Source of the DNA: an uncultured Clostridia bacterium
GTDB lineage: Bacteria > Bacillota > Clostridia > Peptostreptococcales > Anaerovoracaceae
Direction: 5' to 3'
DNA: 64,000 bases
Assembly (NCBI GenBank): GCA_938049335.1
Contig: CALIYX010000020.1
Location: forward strand, 13,668 to 77,667
Shown: positions 17,298-26,716 of the stretch, piece after piece
Numbering within the stretch: position 1 is the first letter of the stretch
How the letters are laid out: every line of letters starts with the position of its first letter
Program-made: the position numbers and the translations under genes
Notes under the pieces: generated by a model
Told to the model about the DNA's origin: nothing
The model's database searches: none
Seen by the model: the letters and a program-made list of their open reading frames with translations, nothing else

Positions 17298-17627
17298 TTG
17301 TATAAGCAAAAGTTTGGGAAACTAGGTGAGGATCTTGCCTGCACCTATTTGGAAAATAAGCAGTTTGAAGTTTTAGTACGAAATTATAGGAAAAAATACG
17401 GTGAGATAGATGTTGTTGCACTTCGCAAGGGAACGCTTCATTTTATAGAGGTGAAAACTCGATCAACTAGTAGATTTGGCAAGCCCGCAGAAGCTGTTGA
17501 CCGCGATAAGGTGTCCAAGATATTAAGGCTTGCACAGGTATTTATCAAAGAGAATAAGTACGAGTATTACAAATACTCTTTCGATGTAATTGAAGTAAAG
17601 CTAAATCACTTAGAGGGGGTGCTGTGA
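17298..17627 (+). CDS. YraN/UPF0102 family endonuclease-like protein
   Basis: Small 109-residue PD-(D/E)XK-fold protein. Visible motifs are FGKLGEDLACTYL, GEIDVVA (metal Asp) and FIEVKTRS (Glu-x-Lys), the conserved YraN core. I place the start at TTG 17298 because GGAGGAG lies immediately upstream and the product then starts like other YraN proteins; the frame stays open to 17238, but that would add an atypical N-terminal tail. The SD spacing is short. The stop overlaps the comM start (TGATG). Often next to comM, dprA and rnhB; physiological role unclear. Confidence 0.85.
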   Translation: MYKQKFGKLGEDLACTYLENKQFEVLVRNYRKKYGEIDVVALRKGTLHFIEVKTRSTSRFGKPAEAVDRDKVSKILRLAQVFIKENKYEYYKYSFDVIEVKLNHLEGVL

Positions 17628-19129
17628 TGATGAAAGCCTATGGGATGATAGTGCACGGACTTAAAGCTATAAAAATAGAGGTAGAGTGCAATATTTCTAG
17701 AGGCATTCCTCACTGCAATATAATAGGTTATGGCAATACCATAGTTAAGGAAGCAATTCTAAGAGTCAGATCTGCCATAGAAAGTTCAGGTCTGGAATAC
17801 CCTATGTCAAGGATAACCATAAATCTTGCCCCGGCGGATATACCTAAGAGGGGCAGTCAGCTAGAGCTGGCTATGGCAATTTCGCTACTTGCAGCAAGTG
17901 GTCAGGTATTTGATGGTGAATTAGAGAGCACATGCTTTGTTGGGGAGTTATCTTTGGATGGTAAGATTAATCCATGCAAAGGGATTTTAGCAATTCTACT
18001 TGAGGCGAAGGATAAGAAATTCAAGAACGTGATAATTCCAAATGCAAATTTGCATGAAGCAGAGCTCGTTGATGGAATAAATATCTACACATTTGGAAAA
18101 CTAGCCGATGTAGTGAATTTCATGAACAAAAAGCAAAGACCTGAAAAAATCAAATGCAAAAATAGGTTTTTAAGTTGCAATAATTTTAGTAAGGACTTTA
18201 GCGACATTAAAGGGCAGGAAGTAGCCAAAAGGGCAATTTTAATTGCAGTAGCTGGAGGGCATCCTATTTTGATGGTTGGCAGTCCAGGTGTAGGAAAGAG
18301 TATGCTTGCTGAGCGAGTACCTGGTATAATGCCACCTTTAGAACAGGACGAAATTATAGAGTCAGGTGTAATTCGCTCTGTTTCCAGAGAAACGCTAAAT
18401 GAGGAATTTACAAGCACCCCACCTTTTAGAAGACCATCGATAAATATAAGTATTCCAAGTCTTTTAGGTTCTGGATACCCACCAAGACCTGGAGAGATAA
18501 CCATGGCACATAAAGGAGTTCTTTTCCTTGAAGAGATAAATGAAATGAACAGGCTTGCTGTTGATGCTCTTAGAGTTCCGCTAGATAGAAAATGTGTCTG
18601 CTTAAACAAACGAGGAGAGGTTTTCAATTATCCGGCTGATTTTCTTTTGGTATCTTGTGCTAATCCATGTAAATGTGGTTATCTTCATAGTCCCAAAAAA
18701 GAGTGCACCTGTACAGCTAGCGAAATCGCTGCATACAAGGCAAGAATTTCAGGCCCCATAAGCGATAGAATAGATATACATATTTTTGTGACAGAGCCTG
18801 ATTTTGATGAATTTACATCTAGTGAAGGCCTAAGTAGTGCAGATATGAGAAGTATAGTATTAAAGGTTAGAAAACTTCAATCAAAGCGTTATGCAAGGGA
18901 GGAATTCAGGTTAAACTCTAGTATTCATGATAACAAAATTGCTAAATACTGTAGCTTTGATAAAGAGGGCGAGGAATTTATTGAGAATGCATATAAAACG
19001 CTAAATCTAAGCCCAAGAAGTATGGTGAAAATCAGAAAAATTTCTAGAACTATAGCAGACTTAGATGAAAGTAAGGAAATTAGACTTAAACATATATCCG
19101 AAGCGATACAATTCAGACAGAGGTGGTAG
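17627..19129 (+). CDS. comM: ComM/YifB family Mg-chelatase-like AAA ATPase
   Basis: YifB/ComM protein of 500 residues: an N-terminal Lon-protease-like domain (about 1-170), an AAA+ Mg-chelatase domain with Walker A GSPGVGKSML (about 219-228) and Walker B GVLFLEEINEM, then a C-terminal domain. ComM is a hexameric helicase promoting branch migration during natural transformation. Four Cys (CANPCKCGY...CTC) form the family's metal-binding-like cluster. ATG 17627, behind GAGGGGG, is preferred over GTG 17624. Followed directly by dprA, another transformation gene. Confidence 0.93.
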   Translation: MMKAYGMIVHGLKAIKIEVECNISRGIPHCNIIGYGNTIVKEAILRVRSAIESSGLEYPMSRITINLAPADIPKRGSQLELAMAISLLAASGQVFDGELESTCFVGELSLDGKINPCKGILAILLEAKDKKFKNVIIPNANLHEAELVDGINIYTFGKLADVVNFMNKKQRPEKIKCKNRFLSCNNFSKDFSDIKGQEVAKRAILIAVAGGHPILMVGSPGVGKSMLAERVPGIMPPLEQDEIIESGVIRSVSRETLNEEFTSTPPFRRPSINISIPSLLGSGYPPRPGEITMAHKGVLFLEEINEMNRLAVDALRVPLDRKCVCLNKRGEVFNYPADFLLVSCANPCKCGYLHSPKKECTCTASEIAAYKARISGPISDRIDIHIFVTEPDFDEFTSSEGLSSADMRSIVLKVRKLQSKRYAREEFRLNSSIHDNKIAKYCSFDKEGEEFIENAYKTLNLSPRSMVKIRKISRTIADLDESKEIRLKHISEAIQFRQRW

Positions 19130-19990
19130 ATGACTAACATAATAGAAGAGAAAAGCGAAATTTATCCGAACAAGATAAGGGAATGTCTTCCAGATTGCAG
19201 GCCGATTTATTATAGAGGAAATTTATCGCTTTTAGATAAACCTTCAATTGCTATTGTTGGAAGCAGAAAGGCTTCAGCATATGGAAAGAGCTGTGCAAGA
19301 GCTTTAGCAAAATGTGCGGTAGAGCATGGTGCCGTAGTAGTTAGTGGCCTTGCTTTAGGTATAGATTCTGAAGCTCATAGCGCATGTCTAGAAAATGGTG
19401 GAGAGACAATCGCTGTACTTGCTAATGGAGTTGATGTCTTTTATCCAAAAAGGAATCAAGCAATGCAAAAAAGAATAGAAGCAACAGGGCTTCTTCTTAG
19501 TGAATATGAGGATGGAACAAGAGCACAAAGATACACATTTCCCGTAAGAAATAGAATAATAAGCGCCATATCTGATGCAATCGTTATTGTTGAAGCAGGA
19601 GCGCGCAGTGGTTCTCTTATCACAGCTGAGTGTGCGCAGGAGCAAGGTAAGGAGGTTTACGCAATACCGGGTAATATAACAAGCCCGGGAAGCCTTGGTA
19701 CAAATAAGCTTATCAGAGATGGTGCAGTTCCACTTATAAATTTTGATGAGTTATTCCAAGACCTTGGACTAATCAAAATAAACCAGAAATTAGATCAAAT
19801 TTTTCTAAGTAAAACAGAATCAAGGGTACTTGAGGTGGTCAAAAGCAGTTCAGAACTCTCAGTTGAACAAATTCGTCACATAATGGACATAGATTTAGCA
19901 GAAATCAATGCTATAATTACAATTCTTGAAATGAAAGGACTTATTTTTTGCGAAATGGGAAAAGTAAGCATTGCAAATTTATGTAAATAA
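19130..19990 (+). CDS. dprA: DprA/Smf DNA-processing protein
   Basis: DprA, 286 residues, loads RecA on incoming single-stranded DNA during transformation. The Rossmann core shows AIVGSRKASAYG (about 42-53), VVSGLALGIDSEAHSACLE and VEAGARSGSLITAECAQEQG. A C-terminal winged-helix-like domain (about 220-280) is present. The first codon directly follows the comM stop, so the two are probably translated from one message. No other competence genes are in this window. Confidence 0.95.
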   Translation: MTNIIEEKSEIYPNKIRECLPDCRPIYYRGNLSLLDKPSIAIVGSRKASAYGKSCARALAKCAVEHGAVVVSGLALGIDSEAHSACLENGGETIAVLANGVDVFYPKRNQAMQKRIEATGLLLSEYEDGTRAQRYTFPVRNRIISAISDAIVIVEAGARSGSLITAECAQEQGKEVYAIPGNITSPGSLGTNKLIRDGAVPLINFDELFQDLGLIKINQKLDQIFLSKTESRVLEVVKSSSELSVEQIRHIMDIDLAEINAIITILEMKGLIFCEMGKVSIANLCK

Positions 19991-20075
19991 CTATACAATA
20001 GGAATTTGTAAACATAGTTTATTGCGATAATTGTAATATATTTAGAAAAGATAGGGATAGTTTTAGGAGAGTTAA

Positions 20076-22172
20076 ATGGCAGCTGTCAAATCAGGAAAGA
20101 GCAAAGCGAAATCATCGAGTTCAAAGAGCAATAAGACTCTAGTAATCGTGGAATCTCCGTCCAAGGCGAAGACAATAGGAAAATATTTAGGCAGCAGGTA
20201 TAACGTAATCGCTTCCGTTGGACATGTAAGAGATCTGCCAAAGAGCAAGCTAGGAATAGACATAGATGATAACTTTGAGCCTCAATATATTTCCATAAGA
20301 GGAAAGGGCGATCTCATCAAGAGTCTTAAGAAAGAGGCTTCTAAGGCGAGCAAGGTTTATCTTGCAACTGACCCTGATAGAGAGGGAGAAGCTATATCTT
20401 GGCATTTAGCATTTCTTTTGGATTTAGATCCAGAAGAAGCTTGCAGGATAGAATTTAATGAGATTACAAAAGACACTATAAAGGAAGCAATTAAACACCC
20501 ACGTAAGATAAACATGGGCCTTGTTGATGCGCAGCAGGCAAGACGTGTTCTAGATAGACTTGTAGGATATCAGATTAGTCCGCTTCTTTGGAGGAAAGTA
20601 AGAAAGGGGCTTTCCGCCGGAAGAGTTCAGTCTGCAGCCCTCAAAATAATCTGTGATAGAGAGCGCGAGATAGAGAAATTTGAGCCAAAAGAATTCTGGA
20701 ACATTACAGCTGAGTTCAAGAAGGGCAAGAAGTTTCAAGCAAAACTTGCAGAGGCAAACGGCAAGAAAATCATTGTCGAAAACAAAGCACAAAACGACAA
20801 TATAATAAAGGAACTTAATTCAGGTGAGTTTATTGTATCGGATGTAAAGGAAAAGATAAGAATGCAAAAGCCTTATCCTCCTTTTACGACAAGTAGCTTA
20901 CAACAGGATGCAGGAAACAAACTGAATTTCAACGCAAAGAAAACTATGATGATAGCACAGCAGCTATATGAGGGTGTAGATGTAAAAGGTAGAGGCACTA
21001 CCGGTCTTATCACTTACCTTAGAACAGACTCTGTGCGTGTTTCTGATGCAGCAAAACAGGTAGCAAAGGAGCTAATAGTATCAAAGTTTGGAGCTGAATA
21101 CAGCGCAAACAATGTTTTCTCAAATAAGAAGAAAGACATACAGGATGCACATGAAGCTATTAGACCAGCAATCATAGAGCTAGAGCCTGAACTCATCAAA
21201 GATTCACTTACAGCAGACCAGTTTAAGCTATACAACCTAATCTGGAATAGATTCATGGCAAGCCAGATGTCACAGTCAAAGTCAAACAGCATGCAGGTAA
21301 GTATTGCAAATGGAATCTACGGATTCAAGGCTAATGGCTCTGAATTACTCTTTGATGGTTTCAGAAGACTATATAATACTGCAGACGATGAGGGAGCAAG
21401 GCTTCTTCCAAGTCTAGAAAAGGACGAAAAGCTTAAGGCAGAGAGTCTAAAGGGAGAACAGTCGTTTACTCAGCCACCTGCAAGATATACTGAAGCTAGC
21501 CTTGTAAAAGAACTAGAAGATAAGGATATTGGACGTCCAAGTACATATGCACCTATAGTAAGCACTTTGACGGAGCGTAAGTATGTAGGAAGAGAAAAGA
21601 AGGCCCTTAAACCAACTGAACTAGGATTCCTCGTAAACGATTTGATGGAGGAATATTTCAAGGACATCGTCGATGCAGGCTTCACTGCTAACATGGAAAA
21701 TCGCCTAGATGATGTTGAAGTTGGCAGTCAGAAGTGGAAGGACCTTATTTCTGAATTCTATGGTCCATTCAAAAAAGAACTTGATGTTGCAGATAGAGCA
21801 ATTGAAAAGATAGTAGTAGAAGATGTTCCAACGGGCGAATTATGCGAGCTTTGCGGAAAGCCTATGGTTATAAAGGCGGGAAGATTCGGAGACTTTATCG
21901 CTTGTAGCGGATATCCAGAATGTAAGAACACCAAGCCAATTGTTAAGACAATTGGTGTAAAGTGTCCAAATTGTGGTAAAGATATAGTAGCGCGCAAAAG
22001 TAAGAGAGGAAGAATCTTCTACGGATGCAGCGGATACCCTGAGTGCAAAACTGTATTTTGGAACAAACCAACAGACAAAAGATGTCCTGAATGCAATAGC
22101 ATATTATTAGAAAAAAAGACAAAGAATAAAAATTTTGTTTGTTCAAACGAAAAGTGTGGGTATACAGAATAG
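20076..22172 (+). CDS. topA: DNA topoisomerase I (type IA)
   Basis: Full-length topoisomerase I (698 residues) that relaxes negative supercoils. An N-terminal Ser/Lys-rich tail precedes the TOPRIM domain (TLVIVESPSKAKTIGKYLG, then ATDPDREGEAISWHL). The active-site tyrosine lies in TGLITYLRTDSVRVS (about residue 313). Three C-terminal zinc ribbons (CELC...CSGYPEC, CPNC...CSGYPEC, CPEC...CSNEKC) bind DNA. RBS TAGGAGAG. In Bacilli trmFO and xerC/codV follow topA; here hslV follows directly. Confidence 0.97.
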   Translation: MAAVKSGKSKAKSSSSKSNKTLVIVESPSKAKTIGKYLGSRYNVIASVGHVRDLPKSKLGIDIDDNFEPQYISIRGKGDLIKSLKKEASKASKVYLATDPDREGEAISWHLAFLLDLDPEEACRIEFNEITKDTIKEAIKHPRKINMGLVDAQQARRVLDRLVGYQISPLLWRKVRKGLSAGRVQSAALKIICDREREIEKFEPKEFWNITAEFKKGKKFQAKLAEANGKKIIVENKAQNDNIIKELNSGEFIVSDVKEKIRMQKPYPPFTTSSLQQDAGNKLNFNAKKTMMIAQQLYEGVDVKGRGTTGLITYLRTDSVRVSDAAKQVAKELIVSKFGAEYSANNVFSNKKKDIQDAHEAIRPAIIELEPELIKDSLTADQFKLYNLIWNRFMASQMSQSKSNSMQVSIANGIYGFKANGSELLFDGFRRLYNTADDEGARLLPSLEKDEKLKAESLKGEQSFTQPPARYTEASLVKELEDKDIGRPSTYAPIVSTLTERKYVGREKKALKPTELGFLVNDLMEEYFKDIVDAGFTANMENRLDDVEVGSQKWKDLISEFYGPFKKELDVADRAIEKIVVEDVPTGELCELCGKPMVIKAGRFGDFIACSGYPECKNTKPIVKTIGVKCPNCGKDIVARKSKRGRIFYGCSGYPECKTVFWNKPTDKRCPECNSILLEKKTKNKNFVCSNEKCGYTE

Positions 22173-22193
22173 TAACATTAGGAGGTTATTGAC

Positions 22194-22733
22194 ATGGTCG
22201 AATTCCACGCAACAACAATTTGCGCAGTAAGAAGAGGTCCAGATGACATAGCCATCGGTGGAGATGGACAGGTTACTATGGGTCAGACAGCGATAATGAA
22301 GAACGGTGCTAAGAAGGTAAAGAAAATATATAACAACCAGGTTTTAACAGGATTTGCAGGTTCTGTTGCTGATGCTTTTTCACTAACTGAGAAGTTTGAA
22401 AAGAAGCTAGAGGAGCACAGTGGAAACCTAAAAAGAGCAGCTGTAGACCTCGCTCAGATGTGGCGTTCTGACAGAGGTATGCGTAATCTTGAGGCTCTCA
22501 TGATTGTCGTTGACAAGGATGACATGTTGGTAATTTCCGGCACAGGTGAAGTTATCGCACCTGATCAGGATTTTGTAGCTATCGGATCTGGTGGCAACTT
22601 TGCGTATTCAGCAGCAAATGCTTTGTTCAATCATACAGATATGAGCGCAGCAGAGGTTGTTGAGGAATCGCTGAAGATTGCTTCTTCGATTTGTGTATAC
22701 ACTAATGATAATATTAGTGTCGAGAGACTTTAG
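22194..22733 (+). CDS. hslV: HslV/ClpQ proteasome-like peptidase
   Basis: Peptidase subunit of the HslUV ATP-dependent protease, 179 residues. The N-terminal threonine nucleophile is in [14 protein letters not shown]; removal of the propeptide would expose Thr. [14 protein letters not shown] and [12 protein letters not shown] are conserved core motifs, and SGTGEVI lies near the active site. RBS AGGAGG. hslU begins 9 bases after the stop, so the two are co-translated. Confidence 0.95.
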   Translation: MVEFHATTICAVRRGPDDIAIGGDGQVTMGQTAIMKNGAKKVKKIYNNQVLTGFAGSVADAFSLTEKFEKKLEEHSGNLKRAAVDLAQMWRSDRGMRNLEALMIVVDKDDMLVISGTGEVIAPDQDFVAIGSGGNFAYSAANALFNHTDMSAAEVVEESLKIASSICVYTNDNISVERL

Positions 22734-22742
22734 GAGGTTATT

Positions 22743-24155
22743 ATGGCAAACAAATTTCAACAATTGACTCCGAAAGAAATCGTTGCAGAACTCGATAAGT
22801 ACATAATCGGTCAGGATAAAGCAAAGCGCTCTGTAGCGATTGCACTTAGAAATAGATATAGAAGAAACCTTCTTTCCGAAGAAATGAGAGAAGAAATTAC
22901 ACCTAAGAATATTTTGATGATAGGACCTACAGGTTGCGGTAAGACAGAGATAGCAAGAAGACTAGCAAAGCTCATGGATGCTCCTTTTGTAAAAGTAGAG
23001 GCAACAAAGTTTACTGAAGTAGGATATGTAGGAAGAGATGTCGATTCTATGGTAAGAGATCTCGTAGAGAGCTCCATACGAATTACAAAGCAGTCTAGAC
23101 TTAAGGAAAAGTATGACATTGCAGATAAAATTGCTGAGGACAAGATAGTTGAGGCTATGGTTCCTGGCAAGAAAAAGAAGGAAGCACCAAAGCAACCTCA
23201 GAATCCTTTTGAGATGCTAATGAATACAGCATACGGACAGAAGAAGGAGGAGGAACCTGAGCAGGAGGCTACTACAGATGTAGCCATGGCAAGAGAGCAG
23301 GTGAGGCAGCAGCTAAGACAGGGACTTCTTGAAGATCAGTATGTCGACATAGAAGTAATTGACGCTCCAAAGGGAAACCAGCTTGACATGAGCAATGAAG
23401 GAATGAGCATTGCAATCGGAAATATCTTTGGGGATATGATGCCTAATAAGACGAGAACAAAGCACGTGCGCGTCAGCGAAGCACGTAAGATTCTAAGAGA
23501 GCAGGAAGCTCAGAATTTGCTTGATATGGAGCAGGTTACAGATGATGCTATAGAAAATGCTGAGCAAAACGGAATAATCTTTATCGACGAAATCGATAAG
23601 ATCGCGTCTGGAGCTGAGTTTACAAGTGGAGCATCTGTTTCAAGAGAAGGTGTTCAGAGAGATATACTTCCAATCGTGGAAGGCAGCGTAGTGAATACGA
23701 AGTACGGACCAGTTAAGACGGATCACATTTTGTTCATAGGAGCAGGTGCATTCCATGTATCAAAGCCAACTGACCTAATTCCAGAACTACAGGGACGTTT
23801 CCCAATCAGAGTAGAGTTAGAGAACTTGACCACAGAAATCTTCAGAAAAATTCTAACTGTACCAGAAAATGCTATCATTAAACAAAATCAAGAATTAATG
23901 GCAACTGAGAAAATAAAATTGGAATTTTCAGAAGATGCTATTGACGAAATCGCCGAAATGTCGTATCTTATGAATGAGCAGGCAGAAAATATTGGTGCCA
24001 GACGACTATATACAGTAATGGAGAAACTTTTAGAGGACATTTCATTCGATATTCCAGAAACTAACGGTGAGCCAATTGTGATAGATAAGAATTATGTCAT
24101 AAGTAAGTTTAATGATACAGTTCATAAAGATGATATTGATAAATATATATTATAA
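22743..24155 (+). CDS. hslU: HslU/ClpY unfoldase ATPase
   Basis: AAA+ unfoldase of HslUV, 470 residues. Walker A IGPTGCGKTEIARRLA (about 58-73), an intermediate (I) domain (about 110-235, with a QQ/EE-rich part), Walker B GIIFIDEIDKIA and sensor motifs (LQGRFPIRVEL, ENIGARRLYTVMEKLLED). The C-terminal residues (DDIDKYIL) end in the hydrophobic tail that docks into HslV. RBS AGGAGG at 22732-22737 overlaps the hslV stop. Confidence 0.96.
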   Translation: MANKFQQLTPKEIVAELDKYIIGQDKAKRSVAIALRNRYRRNLLSEEMREEITPKNILMIGPTGCGKTEIARRLAKLMDAPFVKVEATKFTEVGYVGRDVDSMVRDLVESSIRITKQSRLKEKYDIADKIAEDKIVEAMVPGKKKKEAPKQPQNPFEMLMNTAYGQKKEEEPEQEATTDVAMAREQVRQQLRQGLLEDQYVDIEVIDAPKGNQLDMSNEGMSIAIGNIFGDMMPNKTRTKHVRVSEARKILREQEAQNLLDMEQVTDDAIENAEQNGIIFIDEIDKIASGAEFTSGASVSREGVQRDILPIVEGSVVNTKYGPVKTDHILFIGAGAFHVSKPTDLIPELQGRFPIRVELENLTTEIFRKILTVPENAIIKQNQELMATEKIKLEFSEDAIDEIAEMSYLMNEQAENIGARRLYTVMEKLLEDISFDIPETNGEPIVIDKNYVISKFNDTVHKDDIDKYIL

Positions 24156-24206
24156 ATATTATAATGTAATAGAATTTTGAATGAAAAGGAAAAGGTGGAT
24201 TCAAAA

Positions 24207-24983
24207 ATGAAGGGTAATTTATTATCAAAAGTCAGAAGACTTAACAATGTACTATCAGAGAGTACATCAGGATTTGTATCTTTTGATGAACTATGCAATA
24301 TATTGTACGACATGCTAAATGCAAATGTATATATCCTGAACAAGAGAGGTAAAGTGCTAGCAGCAAAGTTTGATGATGGCGAAGAAGCACCGCTAGTAAA
24401 GGTAGAGGGAGGACACTTCGAGCTACCTAAGGAGTTCAACGACAAGTTCCTTGAGCGCAAAGAGGCTTGTGAGAACCTAACAAACGATGCAATCAAGAAC
24501 ATTTATGGGGACGGATACTCACTATCATCTAAGTATCACACAATCGTACCTGTAATCTTTGGCGGCAAGAGAGTTGCTACACTTCTCTATGTAAGAGCAA
24601 GTGAGGCATTTACAGACGAGGATCTAGCTATCTGTGAATATGGTGCAACAGTAGTTGGCATTGAGGTAACAAGAGGAATCGCACTTGAGGAAGAGGAAGA
24701 CAACAGACTAAAGGCTGCAGTAAGCGTAGCGCTTGAGACATTGTCATACTCTGAGCTTGAGGCTGTTATTAAGATTTTCGAGGAACTCAACGGAAACGAA
24801 GGTCTTCTAGTTGCAAGCAAGATTGCCGACATGTCAGGAATTACACGTTCTGTAATTGTAAACGCTCTTCGTAAGCTAGAGAGTGCTGGCGTTATTGAGT
24901 CAAGATCTCTCGGAATGAAGGGAACAAGAATCAAGATCACAAATGAGTTCTTGAGAGAAGAAATCGAGAAGGTAGAAATTTAA
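24207..24983 (+). CDS. codY: Global transcriptional repressor CodY
   Basis: CodY senses branched-chain amino acids and GTP and represses biosynthetic, peptide-uptake and other genes in rich medium. The 258-residue protein has the N-terminal GAF ligand domain (about 1-155) and a C-terminal winged helix (ASKIADMSGITRSVIVNALR, then SAGVIESRSLGMKGTRIKI), the CodY signature. Start ATG 24207 follows AAAGGTGGA and gives the family length; an upstream TTG (24177) would add ten residues. As in Bacillus it follows hslVU. It may control genes in this window, such as the dipeptidase. Confidence 0.96.
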   Translation: MKGNLLSKVRRLNNVLSESTSGFVSFDELCNILYDMLNANVYILNKRGKVLAAKFDDGEEAPLVKVEGGHFELPKEFNDKFLERKEACENLTNDAIKNIYGDGYSLSSKYHTIVPVIFGGKRVATLLYVRASEAFTDEDLAICEYGATVVGIEVTRGIALEEEEDNRLKAAVSVALETLSYSELEAVIKIFEELNGNEGLLVASKIADMSGITRSVIVNALRKLESAGVIESRSLGMKGTRIKITNEFLREEIEKVEI

Positions 24984-25001
24984 TTTACTAGATACTTCAA
25001 G

Positions 25002-25030
25002 GGCCGCAGGTTTTAATCTGCGGTCTTTCT
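25002..25030 (+). terminator. Intrinsic terminator after codY
   Basis: Stem ggccgcag / ctgcggtc (one G-U) with an 8-base loop, then CTTTCT. Moderately strong. Confidence 0.8.
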
Positions 25031-25051
25031 ACTATAAGGATTTTATTGTAA

Positions 25052-25690
25052 ATGGAAGCAGAGTATAAAACCATAAAAGACGCAGCACAGGCTGAACTAA
25101 ATATAGAAAAATCAAGGTTCATTTCGCACATTTCTCATGCAAATAATAGAGAAGAGGCAGAAGCCTTTATACAAATGATAAAAGCAAAGTATAAGGATGC
25201 AACGCACAATGTATCTTCTTTTGTTATAGGTCCGAGAATGGAACTGAAATGGGCAACTGACGACGGAGAACCTCAAGGGACAGCCGGAATGCCGATTCTA
25301 AAGGTTTTGGAGGAGCAAGGCATTACTAATACAGTTGTTGTTGTTACCCGCTATTTTGGTGGAAAAAAGCTTGGCACTGGTGGACTTGTAAGAGCGTACA
25401 CTGATAGTACGCTTGAGGCAATCAAAGTTTCAGGACTCTGTGAGGTATATAAGATTGCTAGCATCAAAGTTGGCATTGATTATTCATCATATAGCAAGCT
25501 TGTAAAACTAAGCCTTCCGTTCTATATGGAAATAGTATCAACTGAATTTCAAGATTCAGTGTCAGTAGAAATTGACTTTGATCCAGGTAAGCTCGAAGAG
25601 CTGAAGGAAGCATTAGATAACCTAAGCAGGGGACAAACTTCAATCAAAATGGGTGAAACCAAAATGAAAGCAATACCGATAGAAAGGTAA
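25052..25690 (+). CDS. YigZ/IMPACT family protein
   Basis: A 212-residue member of the YigZ/IMPACT (UPF0029) family. The N-terminal domain has KSRFISHISHANNREEAEAF, DATHNVSSFVIG, DDGEPQGTAGMPIL and VVVTRYFGGKKLGTGGLVRAY, all family hallmarks. The C-terminal DUF1949-like part (about 140-210) is ferredoxin-like. Related proteins bind ribosomes or GCN1-like partners, and the bacterial role is poorly defined. RBS AAGGA is weak. No clear terminator follows, though a new promoter lies 70 bases downstream. Confidence 0.9.
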   Translation: MEAEYKTIKDAAQAELNIEKSRFISHISHANNREEAEAFIQMIKAKYKDATHNVSSFVIGPRMELKWATDDGEPQGTAGMPILKVLEEQGITNTVVVVTRYFGGKKLGTGGLVRAYTDSTLEAIKVSGLCEVYKIASIKVGIDYSSYSKLVKLSLPFYMEIVSTEFQDSVSVEIDFDPGKLEELKEALDNLSRGQTSIKMGETKMKAIPIER

Positions 25691-25757
25691 AATAATAGGC
25701 TTAGAATATTTAATTGAATATATTATGAATAAAATTTGATTAATGTCGTTTTTATTA

Positions 25758-25786
25758 TTGACAAGCATAATAAAATATGGTAAATT
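25758..25786 (+). promoter_or_regulatory. Upstream promoter P1 of the tRNA operon
   Basis: TTGACA (25758-25763), a 17-base spacer and TAAATT (25781-25786). A second, stronger promoter follows 85 bases downstream. Confidence 0.6.
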
Positions 25787-25840
25787 CATATAGCTGAGTT
25801 ATCCAAGGAAATATCCGGATTAGCACTCAAGAGAAAAAGT

Positions 25841-25871
25841 TCTTGACAATGTCAAGACGACACTCTATAAT
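25841..25871 (+). promoter_or_regulatory. Consensus sigma-A promoter P2 of the tRNA operon with a palindromic -35
   Basis: TTGACA (25843-25848), exactly 17 bases, then TATAAT (25866-25871): a full consensus promoter, as expected for stable RNA. The -35 lies inside a perfect palindrome TCTTGACA-A-TGTCAAGA (25841-25857). The first tRNA begins 36 bases after the -10. Confidence 0.9.
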
Positions 25872-25906
25872 ATGTAAGTGCGTCGGACAACGATGGAAGC
25901 AATTGA

Positions 25907-25982
25907 GGGCGTTTAGCTCAGCTGGGAGAGCACCTGCCTTACAAGCAGGGGGTCATAGGTTCGAGCCCTATAACGCCCACCA
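25907..25982 (+). tRNA. tRNA-Val (anticodon TAC)
   Basis: First of 15 tRNAs. Acceptor GGGCGTT pairs with AACGCCC; the anticodon loop CTTACAA gives TAC, which reads GTN valine codons. CCA is encoded. GTTCGAGCC T-loop is standard. Confidence 0.96.
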
Positions 25983-25989
25983 TTATTGC

Positions 25990-26066
25990 GGCCTGGTAGT
26001 TCAGTTGGTTAGAATGCCAGCCTGTCACGCTGGAGGTCGACGGTTCGAGCCCGTTCCAGGTCGCCA
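25990..26066 (+). tRNA. tRNA-Asp (anticodon GTC)
   Basis: Acceptor GGCCTGG / CCAGGTC (one G-U), anticodon loop CTGTCAC, encoded CCA. Seven bases after tRNA-Val. Confidence 0.96.
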
Positions 26067-26106
26067 TCGATTTTTAAGACACAACAATAATAAATATATA
26101 TAATAT

Positions 26107-26181
26107 GCTGGCGTGGCTCAACGGTAGAGCAGCTGATTTGTAATCAGCAGGTTGGGGGTTCGATTCCCTCCGCCAGCTCCA
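26107..26181 (+). tRNA. tRNA-Thr (anticodon TGT)
   Basis: Acceptor GCTGGCG / CGCCAGC, anticodon loop TTTGTAA, encoded CCA. An 81-base gap, the longest in the cluster, separates it from tRNA-Tyr; I see nothing recognisable in that gap. Confidence 0.95.
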
Positions 26182-26262
26182 ATTTAAGAAACTATACAAG
26201 TCAATAATATGGTATCCAGGTGAATATTGGCGCTGGGATATGCTTAATTTGAAAGAGGTCGT

Positions 26263-26347
26263 CGAGGGATTCCCGAGTGGCCAAAGGGGGCGGACTGTAA
26301 ATCCGTTAGCTGAGCTTTCGATGGTTCGAATCCATCTCCCTCGACCA
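26263..26347 (+). tRNA. tRNA-Tyr (anticodon GTA)
   Basis: Class II tRNA with a long variable arm (TTAGCTGAGCTTTCG). Acceptor CGAGGGA / TCCCTCG, anticodon loop CTGTAAA, encoded CCA. The 1-72 pair is C-G, as is usual for tRNA-Tyr of some bacteria. Confidence 0.94.
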
Positions 26348-26364
26348 ATTTTACAAATATATAT

Positions 26365-26439
26365 GCGGAAGTGGCTCAGGGGTAGAGCATCGCCTTGCCA
26401 AGGCGAGGGTCGCGAGTTCGAATCTCGTCTTCCGCTCCA
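26365..26439 (+). tRNA. tRNA-Gly (anticodon GCC)
   Basis: Acceptor GCGGAAG / CTTCCGC, anticodon loop TTGCCAA reading GGC/GGT, discriminator T, encoded CCA. Confidence 0.96.
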
Positions 26440-26445
26440 ATTTAT

Positions 26446-26519
<74 letters not shown>

Positions 26520-26537
26520 TTTTTTTCAGATAAGCGT

Positions 26538-26614
26538 GGGTCCATAGCTCAGTTGGATAGAGCAACGGCCTTCTAAGCCGTGTGTCTGGGGTTCGAATCC
26601 CTATGGACTCACCA
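26538..26614 (+). tRNA. tRNA-Arg (anticodon TCT)
   Basis: Acceptor GGGTCCA / TGGACTC (one G-U), anticodon loop CTTCTAA reading AGA/AGG, encoded CCA. AGA is the most used Arg codon in this window. Confidence 0.95.
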
Positions 26615-26633
26615 TTGTTGTTTTGGTGAACGA

Positions 26634-26708
26634 TGGGGTATCGCCAAGTGGTAAGGCAACGGACTTTGACTCCGTCATTCGTAGGTTCGAGTCCTGCTAC
26701 CCCAGCCA
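26634..26708 (+). tRNA. tRNA-Gln (anticodon TTG)
   Basis: Acceptor TGGGGTA / TACCCCA, anticodon loop CTTTGAC, discriminator G, encoded CCA. Confidence 0.95.
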
Positions 26709-26716
26709 GTAGAGAT

